Below are positions 45,875 through 58,455 of a stretch of DNA of 64,000 nt, piece by piece; position 1 is the stretch's first letter, and each line of letters starts with the position of its first letter. The position numbers and the translations under genes are program-made. The DNA comes from Aalborgiella sp963841045 (lineage in GTDB: Bacteria; Pseudomonadota; Gammaproteobacteria; Burkholderiales; Burkholderiaceae_C): the NCBI GenBank assembly GCA_963841045.1, contig CAWJBD010000001.1:496001-560000 (forward strand), written 5' to 3'. The notes below the pieces were generated by a model, which searched no databases, was not told the DNA's origin, and saw only the letters and a program-made list of their open reading frames with translations.

Positions 45875-46097
45875 TCTGAAGATTAACCAGTACTCAACTG
45901 TCATTCCCGCGACGGATGGAATCCATGACTTTGTTTGTAGCTCTTATATGCTTTTGTGCCAACAAATTTGTACCGTATCGCATAAGCCCTCTTCATCTGA
46001 AAAGGGCGAGATGAACTACATCCAGTAGAGCTTTTAGAAGGCGTAACGTGAAGTTGAGGGGGGCGCCGCTTTTGGCGCGTTCCTCTCGAACGCAATG
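45875..46097. other. Intergenic stretch ending in an attC-like site
   Basis: About 220 bases with no gene I can support. Its right end (46040-46103) forms an imperfect palindrome resembling an integron attC. Confidence 0.65.
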
Positions 46098-46103
46098 TTA
46101 GGC
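46040..46103 (-). other. attC-like recombination site after the TM2 gene
   Basis: On the minus strand the site begins GCCTAAC (a perfect RYYYAAC box, holding the TM2 stop codon TAA) and ends GTTACGC (one mismatch to GTTRRRY). Between them GAGAGG/CCCCTC and a central GCGCC/GGCGC stem make an imperfect hairpin of about 64 bases, the length of short attC sites. No integrase gene is in the window. Confidence 0.5.
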
Positions 46104-46448
46104 ATTGCCGTACTTTTTATTGAAATCACTTTCGCTCATGACCACTAAGAGAATGCCCTCAATGAAGCCAACGATTGCGGGAATAAATGTCCAGCAGAAC
46201 AGTAGATACACAATGCCCCACCCAACACTGCCAAGGTAGAACTTATGAATGCCTATGCCGCCCAGCAACAATGCAAATAATGCGGCAGCCAATTTACTTT
46301 TGCCATTTGGTGCAACGGCAGCAAGGCTGTTCGGCGGTGCGAACTGGCGAACACCACATTTGGGACATATTTCAGCTTTAGCTTTGATGATGGCTCCGCA
46401 TTCCGAACAGTATTTTTCATCAGTAGCTTTTTGAACGACTTCGGTCAT
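46098..46448 (-). CDS. Zinc-ribbon and TM2-domain membrane protein
   Basis: 116 residues. An N-terminal zinc ribbon CSECG...CPKCG (residues about 14-32) is followed by a TM2 domain with two helices: LAAALFALLLGGIGIHKFYL and a Trp-rich GWGIVYLLFCWTFIPAIVGF, ending in a short tail. Function unknown; such proteins are common small membrane proteins. A core-like GTTAGGT (46468-46474) lies 20 bases before its ATG and an attC-like site holds its stop, so it may be a captured integron cassette of about 430 bases. GGGAGA precedes the ATG. Confidence 0.85.
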   Translation of the reverse strand: MTEVVQKATDEKYCSECGAIIKAKAEICPKCGVRQFAPPNSLAAVAPNGKSKLAAALFALLLGGIGIHKFYLGSVGWGIVYLLFCWTFIPAIVGFIEGILLVVMSESDFNKKYGNA

Positions 46449-46613
46449 TGGTTTCTCCCTTAAAAATACCTAACTCAATATAGGGCGCATGAATTTGCGT
46501 CCTAACATGGCGGTAGTCGCCGTAGCTTTGAATGGCAAAAACCGTTGCTTAAACTATAACGCAGTTTAGCCAGATTATGGAATCCCACCTACGAGAAATT
46601 AGGTGCCAAATAT

Positions 46614-46664
46614 GGCTCTAGCCAGCGTGTTTATTGCCTAGAGTGCTATATTATTAATAGCATA
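46614..46664 (+). repeat. Palindromic repeat copy 8 (first of a tandem pair)
   Basis: CTAGCCAGCGTGTTTATTGCC and a TGCTATA...TAATAGCA hairpin. Its sequence differs from copy 9 at several positions, so the two probably arrived separately. Confidence 0.85.
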
Positions 46665-46681
46665 GAGGCAGTGCCAAAAAA

Positions 46682-46732
46682 GCACTGCAGCCGGCGTATT
46701 TGCTGCCTGAATAGCTATATTTTCTATAGCAA
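46682..46732 (+). repeat. Palindromic repeat copy 9 (second of a tandem pair)
   Basis: GCAGCCGGCGTATTTGCTGCC followed by AGCTATATTTTCTATAGCA, 17 bases after copy 8 in the same direction. Confidence 0.85.
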
Positions 46733-46760
46733 TCACATCTTGCTTAGTATTGATGCAGAC

Positions 46761-47309
46761 TTAACTGACATCCAAGTGATGCACGTTTTGCTGGCCTTTG
46801 GCGCGGTCGGCAAAAAAGCATTCCAGTGTGAGTTTGACGGTTGTAAATGCCAACTCGTCCCAAGGGATGTCTTTTTCGTCAAACAGTTGCGCTTCTTGGG
46901 TTTCAAAACCGGGGTTGAATTGGTCGCTGGTCAACGCTGAGCGGAAATACAAATGCACTTGCCCCACGCGCGCTACGCTGAGCACGCTGAGCAGTTCTTG
47001 CATCTCAAATTGCGCACCCGCCTCTTCCACCGTTTCACGTGCAGCACCTTCTGCGGCGGTTTCATTCAGCTCCATGAATCCTGCTGGCAGCGTCCATTTG
47101 CCCTTGCGCGGCTCAATATTGCGTTTGCAAAGCAACACCCGCCCTTGCCAAACTGGCAATGTGCCCACCACCATCAGCGGGTTTTCGTAATGCACGGTGT
47201 GGCATACCGAGCAAATGGCGCGTGATTTGGTGTCGCCGTCATCCGGAATGCGGTAGCTGACGGCTTGGCCGCATTCTTTGCAAAATTTGATAAGGCTTCG
47301 TTGATGCAT
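46761..47309 (-). CDS. NUDIX hydrolase with N-terminal zinc ribbon
   Basis: 182 residues from the ATG at 47307-47309. The N-terminal zinc ribbon has FCKECGQAV and CSVCHTVHYENP, like NudC-type or ADP-ribose pyrophosphatases. The NUDIX box is GFMELNETAAEGAARETVEEAG, with catalytic residues intact. It hydrolyses nucleoside diphosphates linked to another moiety, but the actual substrate is open. Its C-terminus (HHLDVS) ends 29 bases from a palindromic repeat. Confidence 0.88.
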   Translation of the reverse strand: MHQRSLIKFCKECGQAVSYRIPDDGDTKSRAICSVCHTVHYENPLMVVGTLPVWQGRVLLCKRNIEPRKGKWTLPAGFMELNETAAEGAARETVEEAGAQFEMQELLSVLSVARVGQVHLYFRSALTSDQFNPGFETQEAQLFDEKDIPWDELAFTTVKLTLECFFADRAKGQQNVHHLDVS

Positions 47310-47381
47310 ACAAATACGAGTGTAATTGTAAATTTGGCTCCCCCTTAACTCGTGCCCCATTCAAGCCTTAAAATCTAGGAC

Positions 47382-48725
47382 ATGTTAGACATTAATTTCC
47401 TCCGTAAAGACCTCGCTGGCGTGATTGCCCGCCTTGAGGCACGCAAGTCACCACAGCCATTTTTGAACGTTGATAAGTTCACCGCGCTAGAGTCCGAACG
47501 CAAAACCATCCAAATCCGCACCGAAGAGCTGCAAGCCCTGCGCAACAGTTTGTCCAAACAAATTGGTCAACTCAAAGCCAAAGGCGATGCTGGCAAGGCA
47601 GAAGCCGATGCGGTGATGGCGCAAGTCGGCAGTTACAAAGCAGAGCTTGAAAACTCCGCCATTCGTCTTGACGCAATTCAAGCCGAGTTGCAAAGTTTGC
47701 TCTTGTCCCTACCCAACTTGCCACACACCACGGTACCAAGTGGTGCCGATGAATCTGGCAATGTTTGTATAAGAAATTGGCCTCTAGGCGGCATAGATAC
47801 TGCCAAAGCTGCTATTAAATTTGTAGCAAAAGACCACGTCGATATCGGCGAGAAGTTGGGACTTGATTTTGATGCGGGCGCGAAAATTGCCGGCTCACGC
47901 TTTGCCGTCATGCGCGGCCCATTGGCGAGACTGCACCGCGCATTGGCGCAGTTCATGTTGGATGTGCAAACGCAAGAACATGGCTACACCGAATGCTATG
48001 TGCCCTACATTGTGAATGCCGATTCGCTCTACGGCACAGGCCAATTACCTAAATTTGAAGGTGATTTGTTTGCGGCAAAAAAGGGTGGTCAAGAAGGCGA
48101 AGAAGTGCCGGACAATGCGGCCTTGTATTTGATTCCGACCAGCGAAGTACCGTTGACCAACTTGGTGCGCGACCAAATCATTCAAGAATCTGAGTTGCCT
48201 ATCAAAGTCACCGCACATACTCCGTGCTTTCGCTCTGAGGCGGGCAGCTATGGCCGCGACACACGCGGCATGATTCGCCAGCACCAGTTTGACAAAGTGG
48301 AAATGGTGCAAATTGTTCATCCTGAAAAGAGCTACGAAGCATTGGATGAAATGGTCAAGCACGCTGAAACCATTTTGCAAAAGTTAGGACTCGCCTACCG
48401 TGTGATGAGCTTGTGTACGGGCGACATGGGCTTTGGCGCAGCCAAGACTTTTGATTTAGAAGTGTGGTTGCCGTCGCAAAACACCTACCGTGAAATCAGC
48501 TCGGTTTCAAACTGCGAAGCATTTCAAGCACGCCGTTTGCAAGCACGTTTCAAAAACGCGCAAGGCAAAATGGAATTTGTGCACACCTTGAATGGCTCTG
48601 GTTTGGCTGTGGGTCGCACCTTGGTCGCTGTGCTTGAAAACTACCAAAATGAAGATGGCTCTGTGACGATTCCTGAAGTGCTGCGTCCTTACATGGGCGG
48701 CTTAGAAAAGTTGTCGCCAGTTTGA
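47382..48725 (+). CDS. serS: Seryl-tRNA synthetase with in-frame repeat
   Basis: 447 residues. The N-terminal coiled-coil arm (residues about 25-110) reads LEARKSPQPFLNVDKFTALE; the class II core has PTSEVPLTNL, TPCFRSEAGSYGRDTRGMIR and SGLAVGRTLVAVLENYQ. Between arm and core, a palindromic repeat is translated as NWPLGGIDTAKAAIKFVAKD, replacing the linker that in E. coli reads about WGTPREFDF. The enzyme is essential, so the inserted peptide must be tolerated. It starts at the universal MLDINFLRKDL. Confidence 0.96.
   Translation: MLDINFLRKDLAGVIARLEARKSPQPFLNVDKFTALESERKTIQIRTEELQALRNSLSKQIGQLKAKGDAGKAEADAVMAQVGSYKAELENSAIRLDAIQAELQSLLLSLPNLPHTTVPSGADESGNVCIRNWPLGGIDTAKAAIKFVAKDHVDIGEKLGLDFDAGAKIAGSRFAVMRGPLARLHRALAQFMLDVQTQEHGYTECYVPYIVNADSLYGTGQLPKFEGDLFAAKKGGQEGEEVPDNAALYLIPTSEVPLTNLVRDQIIQESELPIKVTAHTPCFRSEAGSYGRDTRGMIRQHQFDKVEMVQIVHPEKSYEALDEMVKHAETILQKLGLAYRVMSLCTGDMGFGAAKTFDLEVWLPSQNTYREISSVSNCEAFQARRLQARFKNAQGKMEFVHTLNGSGLAVGRTLVAVLENYQNEDGSVTIPEVLRPYMGGLEKLSPV
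47779..47830 (+). repeat. Palindromic repeat copy 10 (inside serS)
   Basis: GGCCTCTAGGCGGCATAGAT with a GCTGCTATTAAATTTGTAGCA end. It is read forward in the same frame as copies 4 and 6. Confidence 0.85.
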
Positions 48726-49630
48726 CTGCATCGCGCACAACATCCATGCAGCGCGCACCCAAACCTGATCCAGTATCTGTTTCGACATCTAAACCCAAGC
48801 CACGCGTTCGACCCATTCAATCAACACCAGCCAATATTGCCGAGCAAAAAGTGGGCGAACGTTTGGCGAAGCGCCTAGCGGCACAAGCCAACTGCTCGCG
48901 CTCTGAAGCCGAGCAATACATTGAAGGCGGCTGGGTCAAGGTAGATGGCAAAGTTGTTGAGCAAGCTGGCGCGCGCGTGTTGGCGACGCAGAAAGTTGAA
49001 CTCGATGCACATGCCAATTTGGCAACGCTGGAAGAAGTCACCCTCTTGATGCACAAGCCCGTGGGCTACGAATCAGGCGAAGGTCGCAACCCTGCACTTT
49101 TGCTGTTAGACCCAGCGAAACAATCCGTTGACCCCAATTTAGCAGGTGGCGCGGCAGCTGCACCGCGTTTTTTGCAGCGCCATTTTTCCAATCTGACACC
49201 CACCACACCCTTGCCCATTGAAGCCAGTGGTTTGATCGTTTTCACACAAGATTTTCGCATTGCCCGCAAATTGAACGACGATGCGGACCGCGTAGAACAA
49301 GAGTGCATGGTGCAAGTTGACAGCAAGCGCGCACTGCAAGGGCCTGTCACCGATGACGTGTTGCAAACCGCCATCCGCCGCTTGTGCCATGGCTTGAGTT
49401 TCAATGGCATTGAGCTGCCGCCCATCAAGGTCAGCATCGCGCAGCAAACACCCACCGAGCTTTGGCTGCGCTTCGCTTTCAAAGGTATCCGCCCTGGCCA
49501 AATCCCCCAAATGATAGAGCGAGTAGGCCTGCGCCTCTTGGCCATCAAACGCATCCGCATCGGCCGCATCCCCATGGGCGACTTACCTGTAGGACACTGG
49601 CGATACTTGCCTAGCTATAAAAAGTTTTAG
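48722..49630 (+). CDS. RsuA-like protein with S4 domain, catalytic Asp apparently missing
   Basis: 302 residues, starting at a TTG that overlaps the serS stop (TTGA); an ATG at 48746 is possible. An S4 RNA-binding domain (ERLAKRLAAQANCSRSEAEQYIEGGWVKVDG) precedes a RsuA/RluF-type pseudouridine synthase domain ending GLRLLAIKRIRIGRIPMGDL. The usual RLDxDTxGL active-site segment reads PLPIEASGLIVFTQ here, with Pro where the catalytic Asp belongs. It may bind rRNA without modifying it, or use another residue. Confidence 0.82.
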   Translation: MTASRTTSMQRAPKPDPVSVSTSKPKPRVRPIQSTPANIAEQKVGERLAKRLAAQANCSRSEAEQYIEGGWVKVDGKVVEQAGARVLATQKVELDAHANLATLEEVTLLMHKPVGYESGEGRNPALLLLDPAKQSVDPNLAGGAAAAPRFLQRHFSNLTPTTPLPIEASGLIVFTQDFRIARKLNDDADRVEQECMVQVDSKRALQGPVTDDVLQTAIRRLCHGLSFNGIELPPIKVSIAQQTPTELWLRFAFKGIRPGQIPQMIERVGLRLLAIKRIRIGRIPMGDLPVGHWRYLPSYKKF

Positions 49631-49637
49631 TGTTTTT

Positions 49638-49690
49638 GGCCTGTAGCCGGCGTATTTATTGCCTATAATGCTATTAAATATATAGCAAAT
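49638..49690 (+). repeat. Palindromic repeat copy 11 (intergenic)
   Basis: The most complete copy: GGCCTGTAGCCGGCGTATTT, ATTGCCTATAA, then TGCTATTAAATATATAGCA. It lies between the RsuA-like gene and the rpoC terminator. Confidence 0.9.
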
Positions 49691-49715
49691 TAAACTTACC
49701 ACACAAACTACAAAC

Positions 49716-49752
49716 AAAAAGCCCCGCCACCTTTCTCGGTAGCGGGGCTTTT
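49716..49752. terminator. Bidirectional terminator of rpoBC and the serS unit
   Basis: AAAAAGCCCCGC pairs with GCGGGGCTTTT, with A and T runs on both sides, ending rpoC (-) and the converging plus-strand genes. Confidence 0.93.
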
Positions 49753-49771
49753 CTATTTGCTTATCTAACGC

Positions 49772-54003
<4,232 letters not shown>

Positions 54004-54050
54004 GTGTTATGTCCTTGTTTCATTCGTGATGTGTATTCGTCACAATTCAA

Positions 54051-57000
54051 TTACTGGCCGCGCTCGAGTTCCATGTCGATACCCAAAGAGCGGATCTCTT
54101 TGACCAAGACATTGAACGACTCAGGCATGCCAGCCTCAATGGTGTGCTCACCTTTGACGATGCTTTCGTACACACGCGTACGACCAACCACGTCATCAGA
54201 CTTCACTGTCAGCATTTCTTGCAGCACGTATGACGCGCCGTATGCTTCCAACGCCCACACCTCCATCTCACCAAAACGCTGACCACCGAACTGGGCTTTA
54301 CCACCCAAAGGTTGTTGCGTGACCAAGCTGTATGGGCCTGTAGAACGGGCGTGCATCTTGTCATCAACCAAATGGTGCAATTTCAAGAAGTGCATGTAGC
54401 CCACTGTAGTGGTGCGGTCAAACGCATCGCCGGTACGACCGTCGTACAACTGCGCTTGTGTGCGGGTGGCGGTCAGACCTTTGGCTTTTGCCAAATCATC
54501 TGGGTATGCCAATTTCAACATTGCGCGAATTTCATCTTCGGATGCGCCGTCAAACACAGGTGTTGCGAATGTTGCGCCACCGGTGAGATTGGTTGCCATT
54601 TCAATCACTTGTGCGTCATTGAGTTTGCTCATGTCCTCTTTACGACCCGATGTGTTGTAAAGCGTATCCATGAATTTGCGCAACTCAGCAGCTTTGGTTT
54701 CGGCTTGCAACATATCGCCAATGCGTTGGCCAATACCTTTAGCAGCCCAACCCAAATGCACTTCCAGCACCTGACCCACGTTCATACGTGACGGAACACC
54801 CAATGGATTCAAGACCACATCGCACGGTGTGCCATCGGCCATGAACGGCATGTCTTCTACAGGCAAGATTTTTGAAACCACACCTTTGTTACCATGACGA
54901 CCAGCCATTTTGTCACCTGGTTGCAAGCGACGCTTGACTGCCAAATAAACTTTGACCATCTTCAAGACACCGGCTGGCAACTCATCACCTTGGGTGAGTT
55001 TCTTGCGCTTTTCTTCGAAAGCCAAATCAAAACTGTGGCGTGTTTGCTCTGTCGAATTTTTGATGCTCTCTAATTGAGCAGCAACTTCATCATCAGCTGG
55101 GCGAATATCGAACCAATGGTATTTTTCCACTGCATCCAGATACGCTTTGTCGATTTTGCTGCCCTTAGCGAGTTTTTGTGGTCCACCGTTGGCAACTTTA
55201 CCGATCAGCAACTTCTCAATACGCGCAAATGAATCGAGCTCAACAATGCGCAATTGGTCGTTCAAATCCAAGCGGAAGCGCTTGAGTTCATCGTCAATAA
55301 TTTGCTGTGCGCGCTTGTCGCGCTGAATGCCTTCACGCGTAAACACTTGCACATCAATCACCGTGCCACGTGAACCTTGGCTCACGCGCAATGACGTGTC
55401 TTTCACATCGCTGGCTTTTTCACCAAAAATTGCGCGCAAAAGTTTCTCTTCAGGCGTCAAGGTTGTTTCGCCTTTTGGCGTCACTTTACCTACCAAAGTA
55501 TCACCTGGCTCTACTTCAGCACCCACGAAAATAATGCCTGAATCATCCATGCGGCTTAATTGCTGCTCGGACAAATTAGGAATATCGCGTGTGATTTCTT
55601 CAGCACCCAACTTGGTGTCACGCGCCATGACCACGAGTTCTTCGATGTGGATCGAAGTGTAGCGGTCGTCTGCAACCACGCGCTCACTGATCAAGATGGA
55701 ATCTTCGAAGTTATAACCGTTCCATGGCATAAAGCCGATCAACATGTTTTGACCCAAGGCCAATTCACCCAAGTCAGTCGATGCACCGTCAGCAATGACA
55801 TCGCCTTTGGCCAGTTTGTCACCTTTTTTGACAATGGCACGTTGATGAATATTGGTGTTTTGGTTAGAACGCTGGTATTTGATGAGGTTGTAAATATCAA
55901 CACCCACTTCACCGGCTTGCGCTTCCGCATCGTTGACGCGAACCACAATGCGAGTTGCATCCACATAGTCCACCACACCACCACGCGTTGCTGTCACAAC
56001 AGTACCAGAGTCGATGGCGGATACGCGTTCAATGCCAGTACCCACAAACGCTTTTTCCGGACGAAGAACAGGAACCGCTTGACGTTGCATGTTCGCACCC
56101 ATCAAAGCACGGTTGGCATCATCATGTTCCAAGAACGGCACCAAAGAAGCAGCCACCGAAACAATTTGACCGGGCGACACGTCCATGTACTGAACTCGTG
56201 CTGCATCAACAAAAATCGATTCACCCGCTTCACGTGCGGATACCAATTCATCGGTCAAAACGCCATTTTTATCCAAGCCAGCATTGGCCTGCGCAATGAC
56301 ATATTTACCTTCTTCAATAGCAGACAGATAGTCGATTTGCATCGTAGCCTTGCCATCAACCACACGACGGTACGGTGTTTCAATGAAACCGTATTCATTC
56401 AAACGCGCATACAAAGCCAAAGAGTTGATCAAACCAATGTTTGGACCCTCTGGAGTTTCAATAGGGCATACGCGACCGTAATGCGTCACGTGCACGTCAC
56501 GCACTTCAAAGCCTGCACGCTCACGTGTCAAACCGCCAGGTCCGAGGGCAGAAATACGACGCTTGTGCGTGATCTCTGACAGTGGGTTGGTTTGATCCAT
56601 GAACTGTGACAACTGGGATGCACCGAAGAACTCTTTCAATGCGGCAGAAATAGGCTTGCTATTGATGAGATCATGCGGCATCAATGGTTCTTGTTCGGCT
56701 TGACCCAAACGCTCTTTAACAGCTTTTTCAATGCGCGCCAAACCTGTGCGGTATTGGTTTTCGGCCAATTCACCCACGCAGCGAACACGGCGGTTACCTA
56801 AGTGGTCAATGTCATCAACTTCGCCACGACCATTGCGCAAGTCGACCAAAATTTTGACAACTGACAAAATATCTTCATTGGTCAGAACCATGGGGCCAGT
56901 AGATTCAGCACGACCCAGTTTGGCATTGAACTTCATGCGACCAACGCGTGACAAATCGTAGGTATCTGGGTTGTAGAACAAACGTTGGAACAAAGCTTGT

Positions 57001-58178
57001 ACCGCATCTTCAGTTGGCGGCTCACCAGGGCGCATCATGCGATAGATGGCTACACGTGCAGCAAATTCATCCACTGTTTCATCTGTACGCAGTGTTTGCG
57101 ATATGTACGCGCCTTGATCCAACTCATTGGTATAGATGCAAGGTAGCTCTTGCACACCAGCGGTACGCAATTTTTTAAGCAACACTTCAGTCAGTTCATC
57201 GTTGGCTTTGGCAATGATTTCGCCTGTCTCAGCATCGACGATGTTCTTAGCAACCACGCGGCCGAGAAGGTAATCTTCCGGAACACTGATGTGTGTTGTT
57301 TTAGACTCTTCCAATTCGCGTGTATGGCGAACGGTTATGCGCTTGTCTTTGGCGACAATCACTTTGCCAGATTTGCTTGTGATGTCAAAACGCGCAACCT
57401 CACCACGCATGCGTTCAGCGATGAACTCCATTTGCGCGCCACTGTCCATCAACTGGAAGCTGTCGTTCACAAAAAAGTTTGCCAAAATAGACTCAGGATT
57501 CAGGCCAATTGCTTTGAGCAAAATGGTGACGGGCATTTTGCGTCTGCGGTCCACTCGGAAATACAAAATATCTTTTGGATCAAACTCAAAATCTAACCAT
57601 GAGCCACGGTAAGGGATGATGCGTGCTGAAAAAAGCAATTTGCCAGAGCTGTGTGTTTTGCCTTTATCGTGTTCGAAGAACACACCAGGAGAGCGGTGCA
57701 ACTGAGACACAATGACACGTTCCGTACCATTGATAACAAATGAGCCCTTATCAGTCATTAATGGAACCTCACCCATGTAGACTTCTTGCTCTTTAACTTC
57801 TTTCACCACTTTTGAGTGTGCGGTTGATGATTCACGGTCATATATGATCAACTGAACGCGCGCACGAACAGCTGAGCCATATGTCAAACCACGGGTTTGG
57901 CATTCGCGAACATCGAAACCTGGCTTTGCCAAGTTGTAGTCCAAGAATTTCATTTCCACAAAACCATTGTGAGAAACAATTGGGAATGCGCCAGTAAATG
58001 CGGCTTGCAAACCATCATTGGTACGTTTTTGCGGTAAGACACCGGCTTGCAAAAATGCGGTGTACGCATCTTTTTGCATTTGCAGCAAATAGGGAATTTC
58101 TAAAACACTTTCGCGATTACCAAAATTTTTACGAATGCGTTTGCGTTCTGTGAATGAATAGCTTGACGTGGTTGGCAT
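54051..58178 (-). CDS. rpoB: RNA polymerase subunit beta
   Basis: 1,375 residues, the normal betaproteobacterial length, with no break. The N-terminal TERKRIRKNFG, the rifampicin-pocket segment SQLSQFMDQTNPLSEITHKR and the switch/active-site part GDKMAGRHGNKGVVSKILP are intact. The sequence around SQFMDQTNPLSEITHKRRIS shows no obvious rifampicin-resistance change by eye. I chose the ATG at 58178, with GGAG eight to nine bases upstream, because MPTTSSYSFTERKR is the conserved start. Confidence 0.97.
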   Translation of the reverse strand: MPTTSSYSFTERKRIRKNFGNRESVLEIPYLLQMQKDAYTAFLQAGVLPQKRTNDGLQAAFTGAFPIVSHNGFVEMKFLDYNLAKPGFDVRECQTRGLTYGSAVRARVQLIIYDRESSTAHSKVVKEVKEQEVYMGEVPLMTDKGSFVINGTERVIVSQLHRSPGVFFEHDKGKTHSSGKLLFSARIIPYRGSWLDFEFDPKDILYFRVDRRRKMPVTILLKAIGLNPESILANFFVNDSFQLMDSGAQMEFIAERMRGEVARFDITSKSGKVIVAKDKRITVRHTRELEESKTTHISVPEDYLLGRVVAKNIVDAETGEIIAKANDELTEVLLKKLRTAGVQELPCIYTNELDQGAYISQTLRTDETVDEFAARVAIYRMMRPGEPPTEDAVQALFQRLFYNPDTYDLSRVGRMKFNAKLGRAESTGPMVLTNEDILSVVKILVDLRNGRGEVDDIDHLGNRRVRCVGELAENQYRTGLARIEKAVKERLGQAEQEPLMPHDLINSKPISAALKEFFGASQLSQFMDQTNPLSEITHKRRISALGPGGLTRERAGFEVRDVHVTHYGRVCPIETPEGPNIGLINSLALYARLNEYGFIETPYRRVVDGKATMQIDYLSAIEEGKYVIAQANAGLDKNGVLTDELVSAREAGESIFVDAARVQYMDVSPGQIVSVAASLVPFLEHDDANRALMGANMQRQAVPVLRPEKAFVGTGIERVSAIDSGTVVTATRGGVVDYVDATRIVVRVNDAEAQAGEVGVDIYNLIKYQRSNQNTNIHQRAIVKKGDKLAKGDVIADGASTDLGELALGQNMLIGFMPWNGYNFEDSILISERVVADDRYTSIHIEELVVMARDTKLGAEEITRDIPNLSEQQLSRMDDSGIIFVGAEVEPGDTLVGKVTPKGETTLTPEEKLLRAIFGEKASDVKDTSLRVSQGSRGTVIDVQVFTREGIQRDKRAQQIIDDELKRFRLDLNDQLRIVELDSFARIEKLLIGKVANGGPQKLAKGSKIDKAYLDAVEKYHWFDIRPADDEVAAQLESIKNSTEQTRHSFDLAFEEKRKKLTQGDELPAGVLKMVKVYLAVKRRLQPGDKMAGRHGNKGVVSKILPVEDMPFMADGTPCDVVLNPLGVPSRMNVGQVLEVHLGWAAKGIGQRIGDMLQAETKAAELRKFMDTLYNTSGRKEDMSKLNDAQVIEMATNLTGGATFATPVFDGASEDEIRAMLKLAYPDDLAKAKGLTATRTQAQLYDGRTGDAFDRTTTVGYMHFLKLHHLVDDKMHARSTGPYSLVTQQPLGGKAQFGGQRFGEMEVWALEAYGASYVLQEMLTVKSDDVVGRTRVYESIVKGEHTIEAGMPESFNVLVKEIRSLGIDMELERGQ

Positions 58179-58455
58179 GTGTTCTCCAGGCAAAGGATTT
58201 TTCCTAAGGCATACAAAAACTGTTCGACCCACGCATCTACGATGCGCAATGGGCTTGGTGGTTGGCCGCTACCAACCAATGGCGGACGATTGCGCATTGC
58301 ACGCAACCCGAACCAAGGCATCTCCTGCAGTTGGGATCAGAAGACACTGAAAAGCAAACTTTTTAATTCACTTTTCGGTGTATTCATTGAATACATATAG
58401 ACACGAAAGGCTGGAGCCTCTTTCGAGTGCTCCAGCCTTTGGCTAACAGATCGAA
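58179..58455 (-). other. rplL-rpoB spacer with a large hairpin and attenuator
   Basis: A long inverted repeat (about 58233-58285) has outer arms TGCGCAAT/ATTGCGCA and inner arms GGTTGG/CCAACC. The attenuator hairpin lies at 58406-58440. In E. coli this spacer holds a partial terminator and an RNase III site that set rpoBC levels; similar roles are inferred here. Confidence 0.75.
58406..58440 (-). terminator. Partial terminator (attenuator) between rplL and rpoB
   Basis: AAAGGCTGGAGC pairs perfectly with GCTCCAGCCTTT. Only three T follow on the minus strand, which fits incomplete termination before rpoB. Confidence 0.8.

Larger units (their letters stand above)
46449..46760. other. Accessory intergenic region with two tandem repeats
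   Basis: About 310 bases without a gene. It holds two GTTAGG boxes on the minus strand (46468-46474 and 46501-46506) flanking a GGCGCA/TGCGTC hairpin, an AAACT/AGTTT inverted pair near 46542-46568, and two palindromic repeats in a row (46614-46664, 46682-46732). Confidence 0.7.

Noticed and set aside
46614..46732. CRISPR-like short repeats
   Set aside because: Only two diverged copies with a 17-base gap; the same unit is scattered singly through the window, so it is a dispersed repeat.
55560..56579. 339-codon open frame on the plus strand inside rpoB
   Set aside because: It is antisense to the strongly conserved rpoB frame and has no motif or ribosome site.
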